Translations under genes and position numbers: made by a program
Shown here: positions 6,709-14,802 of the stretch, piece after piece
How positions within the stretch are numbered: position 1 is the stretch's first letter
How the letters are laid out: every line of letters starts with the position of its first letter
Notes under the pieces: generated by a model
Database searches by the model: none
Told to the model about the DNA's origin: nothing
What the model saw: only the letters and a program-made list of their open reading frames with translations
Assembly (NCBI GenBank): GCA_021823085.1
Contig: JAKAPG010000011.1
Location: 1-19,889 of the forward strand
Origin: Thermoplasmata archaeon
GTDB lineage: Archaea > Thermoplasmatota > Thermoplasmata > Lutacidiplasmatales > UBA184
DNA: 19,889 bases
Reading direction: 5' to 3'

Positions 6709-9399
6709 TCAAGCGGGCTGCCCGACGTGGAACCTCTCCCGCATCACGTACGGCAGGACTCCGCCGGCCCGATAGTACTCGAGTTCGATCGTCGAGTGGA
6801 GCGCGCACAGCGTTTCGAACGAGCGCTCCCGGCCGTCCGGAGACCTCGCGGTGACCGCAACCACGGCCCCCGGGCCCAGCGCGGCGCCCGGGGCGAGCCG
6901 GAACGTGAATGTCTCCTCCCCGGTGAGGCCCAGCTGCGCCCACCCCTCTCCCTCGCGGAACGTCAGCGGCAGGACTCCCATGTCGATCAGGTTCGAACGG
7001 TGGATGCGTTCGTAGGACTCGGCCACGATCGCGCCGACCCCCAACAGGCGGGGGCCCTTCGCCGCCCAATCGCGCGAGCTTCCTTGTCCGTAGTTCTTCC
7101 CGGCGAGGACGATGAGAGGGATGTCCGCCTCGAGGTAGTGCTGGGACGCTTCGAAGATCGTCGTGATCTTTCCGCCGGGGAACTCGCGCGTATACCCCCC
7201 CTCCCTGGGGCTCACGAGCCGGTTCTTCAGGCGGACGTTCGCGAACGTCCCCCGGATCATCACGTCGTGGTCGCCGCGTCGCGCCCCGTACGTGTTGAAG
7301 TCGGCCACCGATACCCCGCGGCTCTTGAGGAAGGCCCCGGCGGGCGAATCCTCCGCGATCTGGCCGGCGGGCGAGATGTGGTCGGTCGATATCTGATCGC
7401 CGAACACCGCGAGGGCCCGGGCGTCCTTGGCGAGCCGCCCGTCCCGGGACAACCAGGGAGGGCCGAGGGCGAGAAACGGCGCCTCCTCCAGGTACGTGGA
7501 CGAGGGTTCCCACGGATAGATCTCGCCCGCGGGCGCGTGGAGCGACTCCCAGTGGGCGTCCCCGACCTCGATCTCCCGGTACTTCGCTCGGAACATCGAC
7601 GCGTCGAGGTCGGCCTCGACCCGACGCGCGATCTCCTCGCCGGTCGGCCACAGGTCCCGCAGGTAGACCGGCGCGCCGCTCGCGCCCGTGGCGATGGGCT
7701 CTTTCGTGAGGTTGAGGTCCATCCGTCCCGCGAGCGCGTAGGCGACGACGAGCATCGGACTCGCCAAGTAGTTCGCGCGGACCTGGTTGTGGATCCGAGC
7801 CTCGAAGTTGCGGTTGCCGCTCAGCACGGCCGCGACGAACGTGTCGTGGGCCGCGATCTCCTTCGCGATCGGGTCGGGGAGCGGCCCCGAGTTGCCGATG
7901 CACGTCGTGCATCCGTAGCCGACGACGTCGAACCCGAGCTTCTCGAGCGGGTCGAGAAGGCCCGCCCGCTCGAGGTAGGCGGTCACGACCTTCGAGCCCG
8001 GGGCGAGGCTGGTCTTGACGTGCGACGGGACCGTGAGACCGAGCTCGACCGCCTTCTTCGCGATCAGGCCGGCCCCCATCATCACCGATGGGTTCGAGGT
8101 GTTCGTGCAGCTCGTGATCGCGGCGATGACGACGTCGCCGTCGCGGACCGCGTGGTTCGTCGAACCGTTCAAAGGCGCGGGGTGACCCTGGCGATACGAG
8201 GCGAGGGCCTGGCCGAAGGAGCGCGGGGCTTCGTCCAGGGGCACCGCCTCGGCGGGATTCTTGGGGCCGGCGACGGTCGGGACGATGCCACCGAGGTCGA
8301 CGGTGAGGGTGTCGTCGAAGTCGAGCTGCCCCTTCGTGTGGGTCCCCCAGAGCCCCTGCAGGCGGGCGTACGCCTCGACGGCGGCGATATGCTCTTCGCT
8401 GCGGCCCGTGCCACGCAGGTAGGCGCTCGTGGATTCGTCGATCGGGAAGAGCGCGGCCGTCGCTCCGTACTCGGGACACATGTTCGAGATCGTCGCTCGG
8501 TCCGGCACCGAGAGCTCGCGGACGCCGGGCCCGTAGAACTCCACGAACTTGTCGACGACCCCCTTCTGCCGGAGGCGGTGCGCGATCGTGAGCACGAGAT
8601 CGGTCGCGGTGATGCCCGGGCCCAATCGACCGGTGAGCTCCACCCCTACTACTTCGGGATCGCCGAGGAAGTACGGCTCGCCGAGCATGACGGCTTCGGC
8701 CTCGATGCCACCGACACCCCAGCCGAGGACCGACACTCCGTTGACCATCGTCGTGTGCGAATCGGTGCCGATCAGGGTGTCCGGGCAGGCGACGCGATCG
8801 TCGCCGGACCCGCTTACGGTCACGACCGACGCGAGGTACTCGAGGTTGACCTGATGGCAGATGCCGTTGCCGGGGGGCACGATCCTCAGGTTCTGATACG
8901 CCCCTTTCGCCCACTGGAGGAAGCGGTAGCGCTCGCGGTTGCGCTCGTACTCCTTGTCGAGGTTGATGGCCAGCGAGCGAACGGTCCCGAAGCTGTCGAC
9001 CTGGACCGAGTGATCGACGATCAGATCGACCGGCACGACCGGGTTGATCTTCGTCGCCGCGACGCCCGCCCGATCGGCGGCGCTGCGCAACGTCGTGAGG
9101 TCGACGAGGACGGGAATCCCGGTGAAGTCCTGAAGGAGGATCCGACTCGGATAGAACGGCAGCTCCGCGCCGGCCGGTAGAGGGTTCCCCTCGGCGAGCG
9201 CGCGGAGGAGGGCGGGATCCGTGCGAGCGGGATCGAAGCGGCGCAGCAGGTTCTCCAGCAGGATGCGGACCGTGAGGGGGCGCGCGTGCAGCTTCCGGGG
9301 ATCGACCCCCGACAAACGGTCGAGCCGGTAGACGGTGGCGTCCTCGCGTCCGAGCTCAACGCGCTCGGCGACGTGCAGGGGATCTGGTGTCGGGTTCAT
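6709..9399 (-). CDS. acnA: Aconitate hydratase, AcnA/IRP type
   Basis: An 896-residue aconitase that isomerises citrate to isocitrate in the TCA cycle, of the usual length for the AcnA/IRP1 class. The [4Fe-4S] ligands are present: C431 in ITSCTNTSNPSVM, and C497 and C500 in GYGCTTCIGNSG. Other blocks are ILLQDFTGIPVLVDL (87-101), CPDTLIGTDSHTTMVNG (205-221) and SNMCPEYGATAALFPIDE (305-322). Swivel-domain signatures near the C-terminus (DQISTDHISPAG, NTYGARRGDHDVM, AGKNYGQGSSRDWAAKG) show it is complete. ATG at 9399 matches typical AcnA N-termini and no in-frame extension looks real. Only a weak AT-rich patch (9454-9459) lies upstream as a possible TATA box. Very long open frames antisense to this gene are shadows. 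Confidence 0.97.
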   Translation of the reverse strand: MNPTPDPLHVAERVELGREDATVYRLDRLSGVDPRKLHARPLTVRILLENLLRRFDPARTDPALLRALAEGNPLPAGAELPFYPSRILLQDFTGIPVLVDLTTLRSAADRAGVAATKINPVVPVDLIVDHSVQVDSFGTVRSLAINLDKEYERNRERYRFLQWAKGAYQNLRIVPPGNGICHQVNLEYLASVVTVSGSGDDRVACPDTLIGTDSHTTMVNGVSVLGWGVGGIEAEAVMLGEPYFLGDPEVVGVELTGRLGPGITATDLVLTIAHRLRQKGVVDKFVEFYGPGVRELSVPDRATISNMCPEYGATAALFPIDESTSAYLRGTGRSEEHIAAVEAYARLQGLWGTHTKGQLDFDDTLTVDLGGIVPTVAGPKNPAEAVPLDEAPRSFGQALASYRQGHPAPLNGSTNHAVRDGDVVIAAITSCTNTSNPSVMMGAGLIAKKAVELGLTVPSHVKTSLAPGSKVVTAYLERAGLLDPLEKLGFDVVGYGCTTCIGNSGPLPDPIAKEIAAHDTFVAAVLSGNRNFEARIHNQVRANYLASPMLVVAYALAGRMDLNLTKEPIATGASGAPVYLRDLWPTGEEIARRVEADLDASMFRAKYREIEVGDAHWESLHAPAGEIYPWEPSSTYLEEAPFLALGPPWLSRDGRLAKDARALAVFGDQISTDHISPAGQIAEDSPAGAFLKSRGVSVADFNTYGARRGDHDVMIRGTFANVRLKNRLVSPREGGYTREFPGGKITTIFEASQHYLEADIPLIVLAGKNYGQGSSRDWAAKGPRLLGVGAIVAESYERIHRSNLIDMGVLPLTFREGEGWAQLGLTGEETFTFRLAPGAALGPGAVVAVTARSPDGRERSFETLCALHSTIELEYYRAGGVLPYVMRERFHVGQPA

Positions 9400-9723
9400 G
9401 GCGAGCGGAGGACCCGAGCCTTCTTGGGGTCTGCGGGGCCCCCTCGCGGCCGAGTTATCTCTCCCTCGGCTTCGGCCCCGAACGGAGGGGCGGCGGATCC
9501 ACGTCGAGGACCCGGCCGGGTCTCGGCGGCGGAACGGGAACGAGATGCCGGCGAATCCGAGGCGTCCTGCTACGACCGGTACCGGAAGGGGTGGCTTGAG
9601 CCTACGGCCCGGTCTTCCTACCCGGGGTAAGACTCAATGTCCACGCTCTCCGCAACGGCACCCAACGGGCGACCTCGGGTTGCTTGCGAGGAATGCCGCG
9701 GAACGCGAGATGCGCCCCGGTCG
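9400..9723. other. 324-base gap between thiQ and acnA
   Basis: Both flanking genes are on the minus strand. The gap holds a weak AT-rich patch at 9454-9459 that could be the acnA TATA box, and an interrupted inverted repeat at 9612-9633 (GTCTT-CC-TACCC / GGGTA-AGAC) about 90 bases past the thiQ stop that could mark the end of the thiamine operon transcript. I see no gene, tRNA or box C/D motif. Confidence 0.5.
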
Positions 9724-10725
9724 TCATCGAACCTTCGGCGAAGCGTCCGTCCGGTCCGGCCGCCCCGGGCTCAGCACCTTGGGATTCGTCCAGCGAACCC
9801 CCACGGAGGCACCGACGGCCGGCCAGCGCTGCTCGAGGTGTCCCCGCGCCTCGATGCGCTCCCCGGACCGTCCGCGAGCGATCCCGACCGACTCTCGACC
9901 CACGGCCCCCGATGCCAGCATCTCGGCGGAGAGCAGACCCTCGGCGGCATCGACGAATTGGGTATCGGACGGGTCGACGGCGACGACTTGATCGCCCGAT
10001 GGGAGGACGTTGAACCCGAGGAATCGGGCCACGGCGGCCGACCCGGGCACGGCCAGCAACTCCGTCGGGGTGCCGAGAGCCCGGATCCGCCCGTCGAGCA
10101 TCACCGCCACGCGGTCCCCGAGGAAGAGGCCTTCCTCTCGGTCGTGCGTCACATGGATCGCGCTGATCCCCCGGGCGCTCAGTGCCCGACGAAAGTCGCC
10201 GCGCAGTTCTCCGCGCACCTCGGGATCGATCGCGGCGAACGGCTCGTCCAGAAGGATCACTTGCGGTCGCGCGGCGATCGCTCGGGCGAGCGCGACCCGC
10301 TGCCGCTCGCCCATGCTGAGCGCATATCCGGGCCGATCTTCGAACCCCTCGAGACGGACCTCGCCCAACGCGTCCGTGGCGATCCGACGCGCCTCCGAGT
10401 CCGAGACTCGTTGGACCAGGGGGGCGTAGGCGACGTTCTCGAGCACCGAGCGGTTCGGGAAGAGCGCGGGCTCCGAGAGAAGAAGGCCGATTCCCCGTCG
10501 GTGCGCGGGGAGGCGCGTGATGTCCCGGCCCAAGAGCGAGATGCGTCCCGCCGTCGGCCACTCGAGGCCCGCGATGCACCGCAACAGCGTCGTCTTCCCG
10601 CTCCCGTTCGGCCCCATGAGAGCGAGGAACTCTCCGGGTCCGAGATCGAGGTCGATCCCGTCAAGGACGGAGAGCCCGTCGACGATCGCGTCGAGCCGCT
10701 CGACGCGCAGGAGAGGGTCACGCAC
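9724..10725 (-). CDS. thiQ: Thiamine ABC transporter ATP-binding protein (ThiQ-like)
   Basis: A 333-residue ABC ATPase that would power thiamine import with ThiP and ThiB. Walker A is GPNGSGKTT (38-46), the signature is LSMGERQ (136-142), Walker B with catalytic Glu is VILLDEP (156-162) and the switch His is H194 in HVTHD. The residues after 235 form an extra C-terminal domain, as in TOBE-bearing Fe3+/polyamine/thiamine-type importers. Two oddities are visible: the Q-loop glutamine is replaced by Ser84 (LLLSEPALFP where relatives read VFQ-x-x-ALFP), and LSGGQ is LSMGE. The start is GTG at 10725, overlapping the thiP stop by 8 bases. Substrate is inferred from thiB and the riboswitch; the ATPase alone would be called generic. 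Confidence 0.9.
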   Translation of the reverse strand: MRDPLLRVERLDAIVDGLSVLDGIDLDLGPGEFLALMGPNGSGKTTLLRCIAGLEWPTAGRISLLGRDITRLPAHRRGIGLLLSEPALFPNRSVLENVAYAPLVQRVSDSEARRIATDALGEVRLEGFEDRPGYALSMGERQRVALARAIAARPQVILLDEPFAAIDPEVRGELRGDFRRALSARGISAIHVTHDREEGLFLGDRVAVMLDGRIRALGTPTELLAVPGSAAVARFLGFNVLPSGDQVVAVDPSDTQFVDAAEGLLSAEMLASGAVGRESVGIARGRSGERIEARGHLEQRWPAVGASVGVRWTNPKVLSPGRPDRTDASPKVR

Positions 10726-12376
10726 GGTGCCTGCCTCGGGTCCTCCCGGCCCACACCACGGCGGCGAACACGACCAGGCTGACGACCAAGAGGAGCGCGG
10801 CGGCTCCGGCGGTCGCGTCGGTGAACCGTTCGCGCTGGAGCGTGTAGACGGCCACGCTCAGCGTGGTGAACGACGGCACGTAGAGGAAGTAGGTCGCCGT
10901 GAACTCTCCGAGACCGATCGCGAAGGCGAAGAGGCCGGCGGTCACGATTCCGCTGCCGATGCGGGGCACGTCCGCGTCCCAGAAGGCGGTCCAGCGACTC
11001 GCTCCCAACGTCCGGGCCGCCTCGGACGGGGCGGGAGAAAGTCCGGCGAGGGGCACCCGGAGGCTCTGGAGCGCGAACGGGAGCGCAAGGATCGCTTGGG
11101 AGATGCCGATCAGGATCCAGACCGTGGTCTCTCCCCCGAGGATCGGCCGCCAGAACTCGGCCAGGCTGAACGCGAGCAGCACGGGCGACACGAGGAGGGG
11201 AAGGAAGAGGTAGGCGCTGATTCCGCCTTCCCACCGGGGCCGACTTCGCAGCGCGAGCGCCGCGAGAAGAACGAGCACGAACGTCGCCGCAGCGGCGAAG
11301 AGCGCGAAGCCGAACGTGTTGACGATCACGCGGGCGATCGGGACGCCGAGGGTCGCCGTCGTCCGTGCAGAGACGAGGTCGGACCATCCGGCCCCGAATC
11401 CGCCCCCGTCCACGGGCGAGATCGACCGCCCGAGGACCGTGATCAGCACCGCCGCGATCCCCGCGAACACCAGGGTCGCTTCGGCCGCCAAGCTCCGGCC
11501 GATCCAGCCGGAACGAGAGAGCGGTCGTGGACGGATCGGGCCCCGAGAGTCTCGGTGCTTCAGGCGGTTGGCGAGCACGACGTACCCGACGATCGGGACC
11601 AGGAGGATCAGCACGGCGGCGAGCGCGAGCAGGCTCGCCGCCGTCGGTTGCAGGAAGGTCGAGCTGAGGGCGTAGACCTGCGCCTCGAGCGTATAGCATC
11701 GGGGACCGCAGATCATGATGGGGGAGGCGAACGCGAGAGCCGAGAACACGAACGTCAGCACGACGCCGACGGAAGCCCCGACCAGGGACGGTCCCGCCCA
11801 CACGTCGCGGTAGACTCGGGCCGGAGTCGCCCCGAGAGTACGCGCGGACTCCTCGAGGTCCCCCGAGGCGCTCTCGCATCCCAGCGCCGTATACAGCACG
11901 ACGAGGGGGACGTTGAAGACGAGGTTCGCGAGCACGATGCCCGGAACGCCCTCTCCGAACCAGGACAAGACCGGGACCGCGCTCGAGATCCAACCCCCGG
12001 GTCCGAAGAGGTCGAGGATGCCGATCACGACGACGACCGTCGGAAGGAGGAAGGGGAGGAGCAGGAAGCTCCGCGCCGTGGCCCGGCCGGGGAACGTATA
12101 ACGTGCGAGGAAGACCCCGGCGGGATACCCGAGCGCGAAGGCGATCGCGGCACTCAGCGCGCCCTGCTCGAGGGAGTTGAAGAGCGCGATTCGGTTCGTC
12201 GCCTCCCGCCAGACCGTGTCGTAGAACATCCCGGCACCCCCCCCGTCGATCCAGCCGCGTTCGAACAGGATCGCGACCGGCAGAAGCGCGAACAGGAGGA
12301 CGAAGAGGAGGATCGGTGCGAGGTAGCCGATCTCGCCGAACGATCCGTGCGCTACGCGCCCGCCAGCGATTCCCAT
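10718..12376 (-). CDS. thiP: Thiamine ABC transporter permease, double-domain (ThiP-like)
   Basis: A 552-residue inner-membrane permease made of two fused BPD_transp_1 halves with about 12 helices, as in ThiP and FbpB. The cytoplasmic EAA loops that dock onto the ATPase are clear: DLEESARTLGATPARVYRDV at 173-192 and SEAARTLGASRWTAFWDADV at 451-470. The second half begins near residue 300 after a basic linker (NRLKHRDSRGPIRPRPLSRS). ATG at 12376 is chosen; it overlaps the thiB stop by 25 bases and no later ATG/GTG precedes the first helix. A purine-rich GGGTGG lies about 12 bases upstream. The open frame runs further upstream but only antiparallels thiB codons. Coupled translation of thiB, thiP and thiQ is implied by the overlaps. 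Confidence 0.93.
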   Translation of the reverse strand: MGIAGGRVAHGSFGEIGYLAPILLFVLLFALLPVAILFERGWIDGGGAGMFYDTVWREATNRIALFNSLEQGALSAAIAFALGYPAGVFLARYTFPGRATARSFLLLPFLLPTVVVVIGILDLFGPGGWISSAVPVLSWFGEGVPGIVLANLVFNVPLVVLYTALGCESASGDLEESARTLGATPARVYRDVWAGPSLVGASVGVVLTFVFSALAFASPIMICGPRCYTLEAQVYALSSTFLQPTAASLLALAAVLILLVPIVGYVVLANRLKHRDSRGPIRPRPLSRSGWIGRSLAAEATLVFAGIAAVLITVLGRSISPVDGGGFGAGWSDLVSARTTATLGVPIARVIVNTFGFALFAAAATFVLVLLAALALRSRPRWEGGISAYLFLPLLVSPVLLAFSLAEFWRPILGGETTVWILIGISQAILALPFALQSLRVPLAGLSPAPSEAARTLGASRWTAFWDADVPRIGSGIVTAGLFAFAIGLGEFTATYFLYVPSFTTLSVAVYTLQRERFTDATAGAAALLLVVSLVVFAAVVWAGRTRGRHRA

Positions 12377-13509
12377 GTCGTCAGCCACCCGGTAATGTTC
12401 GCCGCGAGCTCGCTGGGCGTGAGCACCGAGTTGAGCGCGTGAATCGAGGCGGGGGAGATCAAGTTCGACTCGGCATACACGGGCGGGAGGGCCACGGTCC
12501 GGTTCGCCGGGTACTCCCACTCGCTCAAGGGGAGCTGGGACTGAACGCTCCCGCTCAGGAAGTAGTGGATGAACTCGTTGTCGAGAGCGACGTGGCGGGA
12601 GCCTTGGACGATCCCGATCCCGTAGATCGTCTTCCAGCCGTAGAGCGTGCCGTGGTCGTTCGTCACCGTGGAGTTGAACCCCCCTCCCTGGCCGTAGTAC
12701 GTGGCGTACGCCGGGTCGGTGGTGTAGCTCACGACCATCTGGTACGGCGCCTCGAACTCTCCGAACGCCGTCCCCCAGTCCGGAGCGGCCGTCGCGTACG
12801 GGAGGATCTTCGACCAGAACGTGGTCCAGTTCTCGTGCAGGACCGACTCGTAGTACAGGACCTCCCAGGCAAGGAACTCCTCGCCCGTGATGTCGGTCGT
12901 CGGGTCCTCGTAGACGAGCTGCCGCGCCCACGACGAGTTATCCGCGATATCGACGAAGGTCGAGTTCGCGATCGCTCCGTGGGTCGCGTTATAGAACGCG
13001 CTCGTATAGTCGATCGCGAGGTATCCGTACTCGTACGGGATCACGTCGCCGTTGGTCGAGATCTGCTGCACTAAGGAGGCATTGATGTTCGCGAGGTCGC
13101 TCGCGTCGCTGTACGGTTGGAGAAGGCCGAGCGCCTCCGCCTGAGGTGCGGTGATCTCGTCGAGCCCGATGACGAGATCCGCACCGGGGGCGCTCCGCTG
13201 GGCGTAGAGCGTACTCACGAGGTTCCCGCTCACGCAATCGACCACGACCCGCGCGTGGTACTCGCGGGAGAAATTCGCGAAGACACCGGCCGCGGGAGTC
13301 CCGGTCGCACACGCTCCTCCGAGCAGGCTCGAGTACGTGTAGATGGTGATCGTGGGGCCGCTCCCACTCCCGCTCGAATACGAGTAGTAGATCGCGAGCC
13401 CGGCGATGATCACGACGAGCCCGATCGCGACGGCGATCAGCATCGTCCCGAGGCGTCCGGGTCTGCGCAGTCGCGACGGACGAAGCGGAGTACTCGCGGT
13501 CCCGGTCAT
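12352..13509 (-). CDS. thiB: Thiamine-binding lipoprotein-like/anchored substrate-binding protein (ThiB/TbpA)
   Basis: A 385-residue solute-binding protein that captures thiamine outside the membrane for ThiPQ. One helix at 22-41 anchors it (MLIAVAIGLVVIIAGLAIYY), followed by a Ser/Gly linker. The mature part tracks E. coli TbpA closely: TIYTYSS (55-61), ADLVIGLDEI (110-119), DVIPYEYGYLAIDY (155-168), LVYEDPTTDITG (198-209), APDWGTAFGEF (242-252), SYTTDPAY (261-268), LSEWEYPAN (328-336). Residues matching the TbpA thiamine cage are W245, Y262, Y268 and W331. A riboswitch for the active form of thiamine lies in the leader, which confirms the substrate. ATG 13509 follows directly on a GGGGGAG Shine-Dalgarno sequence that is buried in a hairpin. 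Confidence 0.95.
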   Translation of the reverse strand: MTGTASTPLRPSRLRRPGRLGTMLIAVAIGLVVIIAGLAIYYSYSSGSGSGPTITIYTYSSLLGGACATGTPAAGVFANFSREYHARVVVDCVSGNLVSTLYAQRSAPGADLVIGLDEITAPQAEALGLLQPYSDASDLANINASLVQQISTNGDVIPYEYGYLAIDYTSAFYNATHGAIANSTFVDIADNSSWARQLVYEDPTTDITGEEFLAWEVLYYESVLHENWTTFWSKILPYATAAPDWGTAFGEFEAPYQMVVSYTTDPAYATYYGQGGGFNSTVTNDHGTLYGWKTIYGIGIVQGSRHVALDNEFIHYFLSGSVQSQLPLSEWEYPANRTVALPPVYAESNLISPASIHALNSVLTPSELAANITGWLTTWESLAGA

Positions 13510-13535
13510 CTCCCCCGCCGAGAACCGGCGGAGAG
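13510..13535 (-). promoter_or_regulatory. Shine-Dalgarno-sequestering hairpin before thiB
   Basis: On the minus strand 13535-13526 (CTCTCCGCCG) pairs with 13520-13512 across a GTTCT loop, giving six GC pairs plus three more including two G-U. The 3' strand contains GGGGGAG, which abuts the thiB ATG. If formed, the hairpin blocks ribosome binding and is the natural expression platform for the aptamer just upstream. Confidence 0.65.
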
Positions 13536-13553
13536 TCGCCCTACGTGCTCCAT

Positions 13554-13645
13554 CTGCTTCCCTTCGCGGGCATTACCCCGAGCAGGTTCGAGGGGTCGAC
13601 GGGCAGTGCCCGTCCTCTCAGCCGGTTCCCAGCTCCCCCTGCGGT
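13554..13645 (-). ncRNA. TPP riboswitch (THI element) in the thiB leader
   Basis: Read on the minus strand, the conserved THI-element pieces occur in order: GGGGGAGC (13639-13632), P2 AGCTGG/CCGGCT around a GAA loop, CTGAGA (13621-13616), a variable P3 hairpin (ACGGGC/GCCCGT), ACCCCTCGAACCTG, then GGGGTAATGCCCGCGAAGGGAAG ending near 13555. These match the consensus GGCTGAGA, ACCTGA-x-GGGTAATACCAGCGTAGGGAA almost base for base. It binds thiamine pyrophosphate. A convincing closing helix P1 was not found, so the exact ends are uncertain. The aptamer ends about 45 bases before thiB ATG, with a Shine-Dalgarno-covering hairpin in between, which suggests control of translation rather than termination. 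Confidence 0.94.
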
Positions 13646-13680
13646 ATCGGCTAGCGCACCGGGGGATTTGAGCTTGCGGG

Positions 13681-13732
13681 GGGAGCGACCGTCCCCGCTC
13701 CCACGACGGGGACTTCACTCCCGCACCGGGAG
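13681..13732 (-). other. Cluster of GC hairpins in the thiB leader, upstream of the aptamer
   Basis: Three perfect stems lie between the predicted transcription start and the aptamer: CTCCCG/CGGGAG around 3 bases (13718-13732), GTCCCC/GGGGAC (13691-13696 with 13708-13713), and GGGAGCG/CGCTCCC (13681-13687 with 13696-13702). The second and third share bases, so they exclude each other. No known RNA family is recognised. Confidence 0.45.
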
Positions 13733-13746
13733 CTCGGCCTCTGTCC

Positions 13747-13794
13747 CGCTCGGATGCCCTCTTATACGCTCTATCGCTCGCCGGCATCCGAGCG
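13747..13794. promoter_or_regulatory. Shared thiB/pdxS promoter with a 12-bp inverted-repeat operator
   Basis: CGCTCGGATGCC (13747-13758) and GGCATCCGAGCG (13783-13794) are perfect inverted repeats flanking CTTATAC (13761-13767), the only TATA-like box in the divergent region. Read rightward, the box predicts a start near 13789, inside the right arm, for pdxS (ATG 13801). Read leftward, it predicts a start near 13739, just past the left arm, for thiB. A dimeric regulator bound here would control both genes; its identity is unknown. Confidence 0.6.
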
Positions 13795-13800
13795 CCGAAA

Positions 13801-14745
13801 ATGGGACATCCATCGGTACCCGAGCTCCGCTTCGGAAGCGATCTCGTCAAGCGCGGTTTCGCGCGGATGCAACAGGGCGGAGTGATCATGGACGTCACGA
13901 CCGCGCAGCAGGCCCGTATCGCGGAGGAGGCGGGAGCGGTGGCCGTCATGGCCCTCGAGCGCGTGCCCGCCGACATCCGTGCGGCCGGGGGCGTCGCGCG
14001 GATGGCCGACCCGGCGAAGATCCGCGAGATGCAGAAGGAGGTCTCGATCCCCGTGATGGCGAAGTGCCGTATCGGGCACACCGCCGAGGCCCGGGTCCTC
14101 GAGGCGCTGGCGGTGGACATGATCGACGAGTCCGAGGTCCTCACTCCGGCCGATCCGTTCTATCACGTGGACAAACATGCGTTCACCGTTCCGTTCGTCT
14201 GCGGGTGTCGGAACCTTGGCGAGGCGCTCCGACGGATCGACGAGGGCGCTGCGATGATCCGAACGAAGGGCGAGGCCGGGACCGGGAATGTCGTCGAGGC
14301 GGTCCGGCACATCCGGCAGGTCAACGAGGAGATCGCCCGGGTGCACAAGATGTCCCGCGCCGCCGTCACCGCGTGGGCGAAGCGCGAGCGCGTGGCCGTC
14401 GCGACGGTGGAGGAGGTCCGCAAGATGGGACGCCTGCCCGTCGTCAATTTCGCCGCGGGCGGGATCGCGACCCCCGCGGACGCCGCGCTCTGTCGGATGC
14501 TCGGGGTCGATGGGATTTTCGTCGGCAGCGGCATCTTCAAGTCCGAGCAGCCCGCGAAGATCGCCCGGGCGATCGTGGAGGCTTCGCTCCACTACGACCG
14601 GCCCGAGGTCATCGCGCGCGTCTCCGAAGGGCTCGGGGAGCCGATGCACGGGATCGACGTGCGCCAGCTGACTCCGGCCGAGCTCCTCCAAGGGCGAGAG
14701 TCCCAACCCCTCGTTGCCCATCGCTCCGGGGCCACCGAAGCCTAG
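13801..14745 (+). CDS. pdxS: Pyridoxal 5'-phosphate synthase subunit PdxS
   Basis: PdxS makes PLP (vitamin B6) from ribose 5-phosphate, glyceraldehyde 3-phosphate and ammonia. The 314-residue protein is a little longer than the usual 290-300. Active-site residues are present at a constant offset of 7 from B. subtilis numbering: D31 (GGVIMDVTTAQQA), K88 (PVMAKCRIGH) and K156 (AAMIRTKGEAGTGN). Further signatures are DMIDESEVLTPAD, PFVCGCRNLGEALRRI, NFAAGGIATPADAAL and GIFVGSGIFKS. Its glutaminase partner PdxT is not adjacent, so it must lie elsewhere or ammonia is used directly. The ATG at 13801 would have a leader of about 12 nt without a Shine-Dalgarno sequence. It diverges from the thiamine operon and shares its promoter region. 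Confidence 0.97.
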   Translation: MGHPSVPELRFGSDLVKRGFARMQQGGVIMDVTTAQQARIAEEAGAVAVMALERVPADIRAAGGVARMADPAKIREMQKEVSIPVMAKCRIGHTAEARVLEALAVDMIDESEVLTPADPFYHVDKHAFTVPFVCGCRNLGEALRRIDEGAAMIRTKGEAGTGNVVEAVRHIRQVNEEIARVHKMSRAAVTAWAKRERVAVATVEEVRKMGRLPVVNFAAGGIATPADAALCRMLGVDGIFVGSGIFKSEQPAKIARAIVEASLHYDRPEVIARVSEGLGEPMHGIDVRQLTPAELLQGRESQPLVAHRSGATEA

Positions 14746-14802
14746 GGCACCGACCATGCCGATCGCCCGCCGCTCGCGGGGCACCGGGGGCTGTCGCCCT
14801 CG

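Noticed and set aside
6631..9180. 849-codon open frame antisense to aconitase (and a 761-codon frame in another phase)
   Set aside because: Very GC-rich codons produce long stop-free antisense frames; the peptide is Arg-rich with no family motif while acnA on the other strand is unmistakable.
10517..12442. 641-codon plus-strand frame across thiP
   Set aside because: Highly charged (Glu/Arg/Asp) shadow of a hydrophobic permease, with no motif of its own.
13651..13680. T-arm-like string AGCTCAAATCC on the minus strand, hinting at a tRNA
   Set aside because: The flanking bases do not pair as a T-stem and no acceptor or anticodon arm can be drawn.
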